This document shows, piece by piece, positions 43,901 through 54,418 of a DNA stretch of 64,000 nt; the first letter of the stretch is position 1, and each line of letters starts with the position of its first letter. This DNA comes from Dipteris shenzhenensis (taxonomy: Eukaryota > Polypodiophyta > Polypodiopsida > Gleicheniales). The stretch lies in NCBI GenBank assembly GCA_047967505.1, contig CM106541.1, one strand, 5' to 3'. The translations under genes and the position numbers were made by a program. The notes under the pieces were generated by a model. It saw only the letters and a list, made by a program, of their open reading frames with translations. It did not search any database and had not been told where the DNA came from.

Positions 43901-44620
43901 TCATTCAATGATTGGCACTGCACGCATCCCAAGCACATGAGAGGACAATACAACCTCACCCTCGATGCCCTAATCCCTGTGATCGATGCCAATGCTGATG
44001 CTAATGCCACGGTCTACAGCCAAATTGGTGGCCCCCCTTCTTAAAGCTAGAGAAATTTTGGTGCTAATACCACAGTGCACCCATCGAGCATCGAGTCCAC
44101 CTATTGTACATGCCCATGGAATGACGATGGACTCATTTTGAGACCTCCAAGTAGGACCCGAATGTGTTGTACAATCTTGCCAAGTACAACTTTCCCAAAG
44201 AAATGACACAAGGGAATTTACTTCCCCCTCTAGTCATTCAATGACACATAGGGCTCAGTGCCAAATCTTTTCGTCATCATCGCCATCCATTTCAACTGCC
44301 TCCTCCTCTTACTCCTCCATGATCTTCGTGCCCATAGCCACCCCATCGACGACCACATCCACAATCTAAACAACTAGATTGTCTTCAACCCCAATGCTGG
44401 TCCGACCCAGTTCTAGGACCTCCGCCTCTACCGTCGTGTCCGCAATCTCCATGGGCATCACCTTCGCACTTATGAGGATATGCATGCCACACATTTTTGG
44501 AAGTACCGCATGCCACATCACGATAGTTGGACCACTATGCCATCCTACAGTTAGTCCTCACCACCACCACCCTCCTCCAGTGCGGTTGACCCAAGGATGG
44601 ATCAGCAACTAAAAAAGGGG
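41000..44620 (+). other. Degenerate coding-like sequence of an unrecognised retroelement body
   Basis: GC-richer, proline-, serine- and glutamine-rich frames broken every 50-120 codons. Segments with protein-like texture include 42,171-42,422, 42,480-42,960 (Q/E-rich, coiled-coil-like), 43,703-44,044 and 44,380-44,550 (FNPNAGPTQF, then DLRLYRRVRNLHGHHLRTYE after a stop). It ends with a purine tract and an LTR-like start at 44,624, which implies that all of this lies upstream of a 3' LTR. I do not recognise the proteins. Confidence 0.4.
43703..44044 (+). pseudogene. Unrecognised 113-aa ORF in the retroelement body
   Basis: An open frame with SFQELPDSVLMHHWKCQLEG and EVRPLTQFIAESFNDWHCTH, ending in a low-complexity DANADANATVYSQ stretch. 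The first 80 residues look like a folded protein. No family recognised. Neighbouring frames in the same direction are broken, so it is probably a piece of a longer product. Confidence 0.3.
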
Positions 44621-44640
44621 GCATGTTAACATCCACAGAG
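44611..44640 (+). promoter_or_regulatory. Candidate polypurine tract and 3' LTR start
   Basis: AAAAAAGGGGGCA followed by TGTTAACATCC at 44,624. A purine tract directly before TGTTAACA is typical of gypsy-type 3' LTR junctions. The LTR would be cut by the CACTA insertion at 45,030; no second LTR was found to confirm it. Confidence 0.45.
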
Positions 44641-45099
44641 TACAGCTGCCAAATGCAGGGTAATCATTGAGTAAAGGTGACCAGGCCAAATGATCTACCT
44701 CAACGGACAAGATCAAGGGAGTTTGATCCCTGAATACACCAAGGTCAGTGATTACAAGCAATGTGCACATGGAAGGAGTGTAACTCAAACTTAGGGAGTT
44801 TGATCCCCAAATACCCAAAGTCTGCTCCAAAGTCCAAGGATTCAAGGATTGGTTGACTTTGGTCTTCATTGTTATCTGCACCAAGTTGAAGACATGCTCC
44901 CTCTTCTCTTCCAAGAGAGTGTTTTGGGTGTTCTCTTGTTTCCTTTAGAGTGCCCTTGTGGTTGTCACTCTATCCCCCTTCACTGCCTTCTCCTTCTTCC
45001 CCTCCTCCTCCTTCCTTCTCCCTTTCTTTCACTACTACACACGGATCCTATTGCGATGTTTAGTGCGTGCGGGGCGCTAATCGTCGGTATGGGAAGCGC

Positions 45100-45245
45100 A
45101 TCCCGTAAAGCGTCGCTATATAGTGACTTTAGACAAACATCGCTATATAGCGACAATTACTAAAGTTGCTATATAGTGACGTTTATCAAAATTGTAAGTG
45201 TTGCTATATAGTGACACTGAGATACTTTTTTATAGCGATCCTACA
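45100..45245. repeat. CACTA subterminal repeats, left end
   Basis: Four copies of a GTCGCTATATAGTGAC-like 16-mer at about 45,112, 45,138, 45,165 and 45,200, spaced 25-35 bases apart. The consensus GTCGCTATATAGCGAC is a perfect palindrome. In En/Spm such subterminal arrays are the binding sites of the element's own regulatory protein; that role here is inferred. Confidence 0.75.
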
Positions 45246-45359
45246 TGGGCATGCAAAATAGGTGGATATCTCAAAAAGAGATCTCCATATCGATGACTAG
45301 GGTGGACTACATTGAAGCCGTATGCTTGCTTGAGAAGCACTTTCCCTCGAGCATCGAAG

Positions 45360-46020
45360 AGAGGGGGGAAAGAGGGGGGAAAGAGGGACGAAAAGAGGGG
45401 AAGAAGGAAAGAAGAGGAAATAAGAGAAGAGAGAGGGTTCCTATGCCTATCACTGCAGCTAATGCTTAAGGCGCTATTTGCAAGCCAATGCAATCATGAA
45501 AAGACAAATAGAAAAAGAGAGAAAGCTTTTTCTTACTTGGAAAAATCCAGTTCCTCAGAGGAGGAGTTCATGTAATGGCCCTACAAAAGGCATGAAACAT
45601 ACTATTATTCAGATAACTAATTAGAGAAGGAGGAGTTTGGAGAAGCAACTTTCCAAAGGGATTGGATTGAGGGGACAAAGAGAAGCCTACAAACAAGGAG
45701 AAATCCCGAAAGGAAGGGAAATAGGAAGTAGAGAAATACAAAAAAAAGAAGAGATGAACCTTATTTCCTTCAACTCTGAAAATCAAGCATGAAAATTAAC
45801 ACATGGGCTTAGCAATGCAAGGAGAAACATGCTTCAACACTCACAAAATGAAATCTCACAAAAGATGAATCTATATTTCTTAAATAGATACACCTTCTTG
45901 AAAAACATCCTTTCACATGAGTAGAGAGCAAGAAGGGAGGAGAGGGAGCACAAGTGTTGGAAGAGGGACTGGGTAGGAGTAAGGAGGGTGGGGAAGAGGT
46001 TGGAGGAAAGAATATAATGA
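45360..46020 (+). repeat. Segment shared with the second CACTA-like region
   Basis: Closely similar to 59,240-59,900 in the same orientation: a GA-rich opening, then AGAGAGGGTTCCTA, GCCAATGCAA, GGAGGAGTTTGGAGAAGCAA and CATGCTTCAACACTCACAAA. No ORF with a recognisable product. It marks the two regions as copies of one element family. Confidence 0.75.
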
Positions 46021-46084
46021 AGGAGGAGAGTTTTTTTCTTTTCTCGCAATAGAGTTGTGAGGGGCGGCGATGCACGGGGTTTCT

Positions 46085-46215
46085 AGTTTTAGCTCCCAGC
46101 ATCGTTATATAGAGACATTGGTTTGTCACTATATAGTGACTCTATATATTCTATTTCCGTTGCTATATACCAATGGAACAGGCTATAGCATCAGTATATA
46201 GCGATGGTACATGAC
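46085..46215. repeat. Second cluster of CTATATAG-type repeats
   Basis: TCGTTATATAGAGAC, GTCACTATATAGTGAC, GTTGCTATATACC and AGTATATAGCGATGG at 46,105-46,210. These resemble subterminal repeats but lie over a kilobase inside the left end, which hints at a nested or duplicated element end. Confidence 0.6.
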
Positions 46216-46267
46216 ACTAAATCTAGCAAGAGAAGGAAAGAGCTAATGGGTGGCTATTTTTTAGATC

Positions 46268-46950
46268 GTGAGTGTATTTCCTTGCATTTTGTGTAGTGAT
46301 TTTGGAGATGTGAAGATGGAAGGGATGAGTGGAAGCTTGTTAGATGATGCACTGATTCCCAAGAGCGTGGAGTGGCTTACTGATAGGTTGTATTGTCATT
46401 ACTTTCATTGCAAGTTAGAAGTACTACATCAATGCCGTATTGTCATGCGCCACTTGTAGATGTATGAGGAGGAGCCTGCACCAGTACCCACCATTGGTGG
46501 TGCACGTGGTGATGGATCATTGGTAAGTCAATGCTATTTGAGTTCATGATTAATATTGCATGTGTACATGACACAAAACCTTGAGACAAAATCTTATATT
46601 TACACGAAACCTTGAGGATGAGGAGGTTGGCGAGGGTGCTCGTATACCTTTACACTTTGAGCAAGAGGATAGTCTCTCAAATGTGCCAGATGATGATGAG
46701 GGTATGGTGGATGTGATGGATTCTATTTTTAGGGGCACTATATCACATGTACATGTGATGTCCAAGTCTGAGGCCAATATGAGAGAGTTGCAATCAACAT
46801 GGTTATACGAGGGTGCTGGGATGTCAAAACTAGGGACTTGTCTCTCAATCTTGAATCTAGGGTGGTCCGATACAAGTGTCTCGACCTTAATGAGGTTAGC
46901 TCCTGCATTAATTTATCTCATTATTTGGATATTGTTTAATTTGAGAATCA
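46268..46950 (+). pseudogene. CACTA Tnp2-like transposase, N-terminal remnant
   Basis: An exon with KVEGM-like start (MEGMSGSLLDDALIPKSVEW) runs to a donor GTAAGT at about 46,520. A second exon from about 46,600 reads LEDEEVGEGARIPLHFEQED, an acidic stretch, RELQSTWLYEGAGMSKLGTC and LSILNLGWSDTSVSTLM. The LYEGxxxSKLxxxLSILNL and GWSDTSxxxLL pattern is that of the Tnp2 N-terminal region of plant CACTA elements, upstream of the catalytic core. It is cut by the Copia insertion at 46,960. A stop at about 46,457 interrupts the first exon. Confidence 0.6.
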
Positions 46951-46959
46951 TCATATTTT

Positions 46960-47130
46960 TGAGAGTGCTCTCAACAGAAGCAAGAACAGAAGAGGGAGAG
47001 AGAGAAACAAAGAGCCACACAAGCTTTGGTGGGTGCAGAACCACCCTAATCTTCTTTTTCATTCATTTATATATGTGTTTGAGGATTGTACATAACCGGG
47101 GTAAAGGCACAGTGACCTTTAACCCCCACA
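46960..47130 (-). repeat. 3' LTR of Copia element 2
   Basis: Begins TGAGAGTGCTCTCAAC and ends CCCCCACA on the plus strand; in element orientation it starts TGTGGGGGTTAAAGG. Confidence 0.95.
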
Positions 47131-47183
47131 ACCTCCCACTTAAAGGAGAATGTGCCTTTAAGGAAGAACAATGAGTGAGCATA

Positions 47184-50100
47184 CTATCCAATGCCCATCA
47201 ATACACGACAATACTCAAACTGCTGACTAGGTAGACTCTTCGTCAGCATATCTGCAGGGTTATCATCTGTATGAACCTTGACAAGCTCTATGCGCTTGTC
47301 CTCAAGTACCTCCCTAATGAAATGGTACCTGACCTCAATGTGTTTGGTCTTTGCATGAAAGACCAGATTCTGTGCTAGCTGAATAGCACTCATGGAATCA
47401 CTATGCAATGTTAGTACACCTGTATGAATCCCCGAATCTCCCACTAGCTGATCAAGCCATATAGCCTCCTTGCAACCCTCTATGGCTGCAACATACTCAG
47501 CCTCTGTGGTAGACAAAGCAACGCACTTCTATGCACGAAACATCCACGACATTGCACCACCTGCAAAGGTGAACACATAACTAGAAGTGGATCTCCTACT
47601 ATCCACATGCCTTGCATAGTCTGAATCTATGTACCCAAGTACACGCATGTCTCCTCTACCAAAGCAGATGCACATCTCCTTGGTACCCTTCATGTACCTC
47701 ATGATGCACTTAACTACCTCCCAATGCCTCTTTCCTGGATTAGCCATATATCGGCTAACAACTCCCACTGCAAAATTTGCAATGTCTGGTCTAGTAGCAA
47801 TCATAGCATACATAAGACTCCCAACTACTGATGCATAAGGAACCTTGGCCATCATGGCCCTTTCCTCATCTGATTTGGGACTATTTGTATGACTCACTTT
47901 CACATATGGAGGCAATGGAGTACTCACTGCCTTTCCCCCCTCCATATTGAAATGCTGCAATAGTTTTGTAACATACTCTTTTTGTGAAAGCCAAAGGAGT
48001 TTCCTACTCCAATCACGCGTGATGCACATACCAAGAATATGACCTGCAAGTCCCAAATCCTTCATATCAAAGGCCTCATGCAGCTTGGCCTTTAATGCAT
48101 CTAGCTCATAAGTATTCTTGCTAGCCAATAACATATCATCCACATATAGTGCCAAGATTATGAAGCTATTATCCTTAGCCCTTTTAGTGTAGAGGTAGTG
48201 ATGAATTTCACTCCTCCTAAAACCCTGGGACCGAATGAAAGCATCAAACTTCTGATACCATTCTCTAGGTGCTTGCTTAAGACCATAGAGACTCTTCTTC
48301 AGCTTGCAAACTAAATGCTCTTTGCCCTTTTCTTCAAAGCCTTCTGGCTGCACCATCTAAATTTCCTCATGCAATTCCCCATGCAAGAAAGCTGTCTTGA
48401 CATCCATCTGCATAAGCTCCATATCCTCTGATGCCACTAGTCCAAGCATGCATCTAAGTGTGGGAGAAGTGTGGTCATCTTCACAACTGGAGAGAATATC
48501 TCATCAAAGTCCACACCCTTCTCTTGCTTGAACCCTTTAGCAACCAAACGGGCCTTGTACCTAGGCACATCATCACCTGTGACCTTCATTTTGTAGACCC
48601 ATTTACATGGCAATGCTTTCTTTCCATGTGGCAAAGGAACCAAGTCCCAAGTCTTATTCTTCATAAGTGAACTCATCTCTGATTGCATAGCATACTCCCA
48701 CTTGCATTGATCCTCGGGCATCATAGCCTCTCTGTAGCAAGAAGGCTCCCCACAATCAGTAAGCATCACATAGTCTACCCCTGGAACAAACCTATCAGGC
48801 GGTCTAGACACTCTAGATGATCTTCTCAAGGGCATTTCAACTTGCTATCCCACTTGCATATCAGCCACATTTGGCTCATCATTTCCACCAATAGATGATC
48901 CATCATCTACCCTTGATTGTATACCTGTGGGAGTACTTGGTGGTACCATTTCTTGCACATTTGGTGCATGGACAGCTTGCTATCTATCAACATATGTAGG
49001 TGGATTCACATCCTGGAAAGTGATTCTCCTCATTTCCACATCCCTCATGGGTGCCTTATGCATCTTCTTCTCATTGAAGACTACATCTTGGCTGCATATG
49101 ATCTTCTTTGCTTCTGGATCCCAGAGACGATAGCCCATGTCTCCACTTTCACCATAACCAGAAAGATGCATTTCCTAGACTTAGGATCTAGCTTCTTTCG
49201 AAGCTCTTTTGGCACATGTGCATATGCCTCACACCCAAATATACACAAATGTGAGTAAGAGGGCTTCTTGCCACTCCATCACACCAAAATATACGCAAAT
49301 GTGAGTAAGAGGACTTCTTGCCACTCCATGCCTCTTCAGGAATACCACCATCCAAACTCTTACTAGGTGATCTATTGATCACATGCACTGCACTCTTCAT
49401 TGCCTCAGCCCAAAAACCACTAGAAAGACTTGCATTGGAAAGCATGCATTGCAACATTTCTTGAATGGTATGGTTCATCTTTTCTGCAACTAGATTTTGC
49501 TCTAGAGTACGAGGGGATGTGACCCCCCTCTTAATCCCACATGTATCACAAAAATGCTGAAAGTCATGAGAGACATACTCTCCACCATTGTCAGTTTTTG
49601 TAGGCATTTAAGCGTTCTATCTGACTGATTCTCAACCAAGGCCAGCCATTTCTGAAACACCTGGAACACATCACTCTTCCGAGCTATAGGATAAGCCCAC
49701 ACTTTCCTAGTTGCATCATCAATGAATGTCACATAGTATTCTGCCCCGCCTAATGACCATGTAGGCATGGGACCACATACGTCTGAATGCACCAAATCCA
49801 ACTTTTAAAACTCTTTCTTTCCCCTTCTTTTATGGGCTGATTTAGTCTGCTTCCCATAGAGACAATGCTCACAAAATTCAAAATTAGAGAAACTCAAATA
49901 CGGTACATAACCCAAATGGCATAAGAGTTTCATTCCATTCTGGCTCATGTGCCCAACCTGCAATGCCACAAAGAAGTGCTTGGCTGCTTGGTTATTGCAA
50001 CAACATGATCAAATACGCCTGATACATGTAAGGGATACAGAGTCCCACACTTGGCACCCTTGGCCAAAAGCATAGAGCCCTTCTGAATTTTCCAACTCTG

Positions 50101-51312
50101 AAAGCCAAAAGTGGTGTGAAGACCAGCATCATCTGGCTGACCCACTGAAATAAGACTCTTGGTCAACTTAGGCACATGTCTCACATGTTTCAAAATAAAT
50201 GCAGACCCATTTGCAAAAGAAAACTTTATGTCACCTACTCCCACTATGTCACATGCATAGTCATTTCCAAGATGCACACAACCTGTCTTTCCACTGTCAT
50301 AAGTGGAGAACCATTCCCTATGGGGAGTAACATGGAATGAAGCACCAGAATCCAAAATCCAATCCTGGGAATATGCATCATCTGAAGTGTTAAGAAACTC
50401 TGCAGATAAACTAGACATGAAGAGAACGTCATTGTCGCTATCATGTGTGACTGCATTGATCTCCTCAATCTTCACTTTTCCTTTGTCCTCCCTTGGACTC
50501 TCTTCCTTTTGATTTGCACCCCAATTTGCATTCTTTTTCTTATCCTTGTGCTCTCTTTTCAGCTTGTAGCAATCCTTTTTCATATGGCCCTTCTTGCCAC
50601 AATGGTAACACTCAATGTTCCGTGCCCTGGATTTGCTACGAGACTTCCCTCTTTCTTGGGACTTCCCCCTAAACTGTGATCTGCCCCTTTGCACATTTAA
50701 GGCTGCATCCTGCTTGTTGTCCTCCATAGACTTCCGTCTAATCTCCTCGGCCAACAAGCTACCCACAACATCATCAAATTTCAGTACTCCACCAGGTGCA
50801 GAGTTACTGACAGCTGTACGGAAGGTATCCCATGAGGATGGCAATGAACATAAGAGAAATATTGCCTTAGTCTCTGCATCAAAATTCATCTTCTGAGCCT
50901 GAAGCTGGCTGAAAATAATATTAAATTCATTCAAGTGAGAAGCAATAGATACCCCTTCCTTCATGTGCAGCTCAAACAACCTCTTCATGAGGTAAACTTT
51001 ATTAGAGGCAGTTTCCTTTTCATAAGAGGCACACAATTTCTTCCACAAATCTTCCGTAGTCTACTCATTTACTACTGTGAAATAAACTGACTCCGCAAGA
51101 TGAAGTCTAATAGTAGATTTTGCTAATGCATCCAACTCATTCCAATCATCCTTAGACATATTTGCAGGCTTAGCTTCAATCCGTGCCAAGGGTTTAATTT
51201 TCTTCTTTTGAATAAGTACATCCCTTATTTATTCTTTCCACAAAGAAAAGTTTGTCCCATCAAACTTTTTAATGCTGAAAAACTCCTTTCCAGACATGGA
51301 AGAGGATGCCAT
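47184..51312 (-). pseudogene. Copia gag-pol polyprotein, element 2 (inactive)
   Basis: Start ATG at 51,312 (ATGGCATCCTCTTCCATG). Domains in order: gag with KRLFELHMKEGVSIASHLNE (50,970); CCHC knuckle CYHCGKKGHMKKDC (about 50,610); protease DWILDSGASFHVTPHREWF (about 50,370, catalytic motif intact); integrase HHCC and catalytic DVCGPMPTWS, TDNGGEY and AEKMNHTIQE (49,790-49,460); reverse transcriptase YVDDMLLASKN (about 48,150); RNase H TEAEYVAAIEGCKEAIWL (47,510). Damage includes an early TAA, TAA before KLDLVHSD, a one-base deletion at CRLG, a 57-base duplication near 49,240-49,330, TAG before MVQPEGF and TAG before KCVALST. Length is otherwise normal for Copia. Confidence 0.93.
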
Positions 51313-52543
51313 GATGAAAATGAAGCAAAAATCCCAAATGCTAGTGCCTACAAGAGAGAATCACACCAAATACCAGGTGCACCCAAATGTGTATGCCACA
51401 ATAGAGTGAAATATCACCAAAACTCATGTCTCAAAGCATCTGACTCATGTGCATATACTATGCATCCATATGAGCAAATATGGCCCAAAAGAAAATGCCA
51501 ACTGCAATGGCAATCCAAAATGCTAATAAGTGCCAAATGACTCAAGCATAAACACCGTCCACTGGCATATGCATTAATAATATCTCATCCAAGAGAGCAT
51601 AGCACTATCAGTGCATCACCTGCAATGTGTCAAAGCTGTCCCTAAAAAATAGCATCCCACAAGGCAATTTGTGCTATCAGTGCATCCAATAAGGACCGCA
51701 ATGCATCCAAATGGCCTATAAATCATCCACTGCAACCCAAGGCACACCATGAATGAGCGCACACTGCTCAAACTTGCAACCAGAGTGATCTGCATAAGGT
51801 ATGCTCAAGAAATCATAGTCCTATGGTAATGAACGCTATTGAAAATAGAACTTGAGATGCCTCAAAACATGGGTGCCATTGCATAATCGGACTCAGTAAG
51901 AAAATTTGCAAATATCTCTCTTCTGCCGGAACTCCAAAATCCCAACCGATGAGTGAGAAATGGGAGTCAATACTTATCCACTGCCATGTGATATAAATCT
52001 AAGGTTTCAAAACCTTAGAATGAAAAATGCATAACAGAGAGAAGAAATCGAATACACAGAGATCCATAACTCTGAAAATCCTCCACCGAATCGCATAAGA
52101 ACTGACATATCTGCAAATGGTTGCTCCAAACTTGAGCTCCAATACCCGGGTAGAAAAACGCAGAAACTGACACACTGAGTCAGAAATCCAATGAAATGAT
52201 CCCAGATTCAAGAATGAAGGTGTTTCCAAGCTCCTGAAGTGAAGTGGACACCAAAAGCAAGCAATAGTTGCCTCTACAAGTCAATACGGAGTCTCTGTCA
52301 TCAAACAGAATAGAGAAAAGCTCAAAAAGCGACTTTTTCTTTGAAAACACTTAACAAGCTCTCAAAACCACTTCGCAAAACCAAAGTGACTTTTCCAAAG
52401 GTTTCTCCAAGGTCTCTGCACACTCGGATGTAAGTAAAGTCACCACAAAGCTTCCCACAAAGCTTCTCCTTCCTCCCACAGAGCTGTTGATCGTCCAAGC
52501 GTTCACGCACGCTCAGCTAGATCACTCGGGCTCTGATACCAGT

Positions 52544-52714
52544 TGAGAGTGCTCTCAACGGAAGCAAGAACAGAAGAGGGAGAGAGAGAAACAGAGAGTT
52601 ACATAAGCTTTGGTGGGTGCAGAACCATCCTAATCTTCTTTTTCATTCATTTATATATGTGTTTGAGTATTGTACATAACCAAGGTAAAGGCACAGTGAC
52701 CTTTAACCCCCACA
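52544..52714 (-). repeat. 5' LTR of Copia element 2
   Basis: 171 bases, same family as the LTRs at 37,248 and 59,924. The tRNA-Met primer-binding site lies directly inside it. Confidence 0.95.
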
Positions 52715-52734
52715 AGTTTCTCATTATTTGAAGC

Positions 52735-53520
52735 CTATGTATGTTTGAATTTGCGGTAGGTTGCTCCAGAAGATATTGTCTGACTAAATACCATGCTCAC
52801 ATCAAGAGATGAAGCAGAGAAGATGCTAACAATGGTGGGTATGGATTATGATACCATCATGCTTGTCACTTGATTGGCTACAACTGGCTCTACATAAAGC
52901 CAAATGCAATGGAGAGATAATAAACGAGCACGAGCGAGAGTTATCATTTGGATGTATGATGCATGTAAGTTTCTTACCTCTTGACATAACTAAGTAATTA
53001 TTTGTGGCAATATACACTATAAAATAGATGCATCCTCATTGTTTTAACGATGTTCTTTTGGAGTACAAAAAGTACAGTGCATTATGGTCATATGGATGAC
53101 ATTTTCACGTGGAACACATCGATTCAAAGAGAGTCATGTATGATTGTGGAGTCATGGCTAACTTCACACAAGATAGCCGAGCAAGTGCTTCAGATACCAA
53201 TCTTCTCTCCTCAGAGTTGGATTATTGTGGGACCATACGCTTAATCTATGAAATTGATTACAGACGATTTAGTATTTTCATTCATGATGACATCGTGCGG
53301 GAGGAAGATGCAGATCACGATATTGAGGAAGAAGATGACGATCATCAAGAATCACTTGACTTTATTGAAGAAGATCAACTCTTAGTTGAACGCGACGTAT
53401 GATGTCCGAGTACGATGTTTTTGATATAGGAGATCAACTCGGTATAGAGTTGGAGATAGACTTGTTTAGCGCGCTGGACTTGGCTCAGGATGAAGCCGTT
53501 GATGTAAATGCTCCTCATTG
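52735..53520 (+). pseudogene. CACTA Tnp2-like remnant, downstream part (DUF4216-like)
   Basis: After the Copia insertion the plus strand reads LTMVGMDYDTIMLVT, resembling the MxGMDYDxIHAC region of Tnp2, then within about 120 bases jumps to RVMYDCGVMANFTQDSRASA (53,118 on), SELDYCGTIRLIYEIDYRRF and SIFIHDD. That second part fits DUF4216 (SGV...YYGVLxxIxELDY...VLF) near the Tnp2 C terminus, followed by an acidic tail (EEDADHDIEEEDDDHQ). The catalytic core between the two is missing, a deletion of over a kilobase relative to the family. Confidence 0.55.
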
Positions 53521-53699
53521 ATTTTTTTCATCTCAAACTTGGACATGAATATATGAGCTTCAAACTTGATGTACATGGTCTTGTACTTTTATTCCTTCAA
53601 AGGATCAAACATGTATGAAAAGAATTTTTTTTTTCCATTGGGAAAAACTATCTTTAAAGGTCGGTATGGGAAACACTCTCTGTAAAATATCACTATAGG

Positions 53700-53835
53700 A
53701 AAGTGTCTCAGAGTCGTTATATAACGACCTTTTACAAGTCTAGTAAACGTTGCTATATAGCCACCATTTACAAGTTTGGTAAACGTTGCTATATACCCAC
53801 CTTTTAAACCCGCCTTACATATCGACAATTAGTGT
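53700..53835. repeat. CACTA subterminal repeats, right end
   Basis: GTCGTTATATAACGAC at about 53,715, GTTGCTATATAGCCAC at about 53,751 and GTTGCTATATACCCAC at about 53,787, spaced 36 bases apart, in front of the terminal repeat ending at 53,893. Confidence 0.7.
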
Positions 53836-53893
53836 ACCATGTACGCTAATTGTTGATGCTTAACCATCGGAATAAGGCTCGTGTGTAGTAGTG

Positions 53894-54418
53894 AATGTAG
53901 CTGAAATGTAGAAAGTGAAGGTCTCTAAAAGAACCAAAATAGGCAATTGATGTGCCATGATTCTACTTGAGCTATATGCATTAATTGAAACATTTAGGTC
54001 ATGTGGATGAACCATTTCTTGGAATTTGTCATAACCTCATGGAGGGACTTCACCAAGAAGTCCATATGTCTCCGCCAGAAACTAGTTTCTATTATGTAAT
54101 GCACATTTCAACTTAATAAGAATTTATAGAAATCATTCACTTAGACCATTCACTTCATCATTCATAGGGGTAGTCGAGTACTAAAAGATGGGACGAAATT
54201 GAAAACGACGCATACATAGCAGTTCATGTTTTCAATTGATTCACGCATTTAGGTGACCAAGAACCAATATCAAGGGAGATTCGAGCCAAATTGGAAGTTT
54301 TAATAAAATTGGAATTGCAGGCTTCCTACCCATAGCAAAGAGAATATTCCTCGCTAAATGTGCATAGCTGAATACAAATCACGGAGGTCTGCATTCCTGG
54401 GAAGCGACGAAGCTGCAC
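53894..54418. other. No gene seen
   Basis: AT-rich sequence between the CACTA right end and the stop of the GH88 gene. It should contain the 3' untranslated region of that gene; I do not see a clear AATAAA signal on the minus strand. Confidence 0.4.

Larger units (their letters stand above)
46960..52714 (-). mobile_element. Copia element 2, full length, minus strand
   Basis: LTRs of 171 bases at 46,960-47,130 and 52,544-52,714 differ at about nine positions by eye. The flanks are ATTTT (46,955-46,959) and AGTTT (52,715-52,719), a 5-base duplication with one mismatch. The primer-binding site (complement of TGGTATCAGAGC) is at about 52,531-52,542 and the polypurine tract (complement of AAGTGGGAGGT) adjoins 47,131. 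It carries one degenerate gag-pol. It is inserted within the Tnp2 gene of the CACTA element, so it is younger than that element. Confidence 0.95.
45030..53893 (+). mobile_element. CACTA (En/Spm) DNA transposon carrying a nested Copia element
   Basis: The left end CACTACTACACACGGATCCT and the right end, read inward as CACTACTACACACGAGCCTT, share 14 perfect bases and further similarity to about 34 bases. Subterminal GTCGCTATATAGYGAC-type repeats sit at both ends (45,110-45,240; 53,700-53,830). Tnp2 fragments flank the Copia insertion in the same orientation. The 3-base flanks (TTT and AAT) do not match, so either the target duplication has decayed or the ends belong to different insertions. The transposase core is missing, so it is non-autonomous. 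Confidence 0.8.

Noticed and set aside
45100-45245. Regularly spaced short palindromic repeats as a CRISPR-like array
   Set aside because: The genome is clearly eukaryotic, spacing is irregular, and the repeats sit at transposon ends.
45245-45575. Lys/Glu/Arg-rich frames at the left part of the CACTA element
   Set aside because: They come from a GA-rich stretch; the homologous segment at 59,240-59,900 does not keep the frame.
47184-51312. Copia element 2 as an active retrotransposon
   Set aside because: At least six stops or frameshifts in gag-pol, and LTRs with about nine differences.
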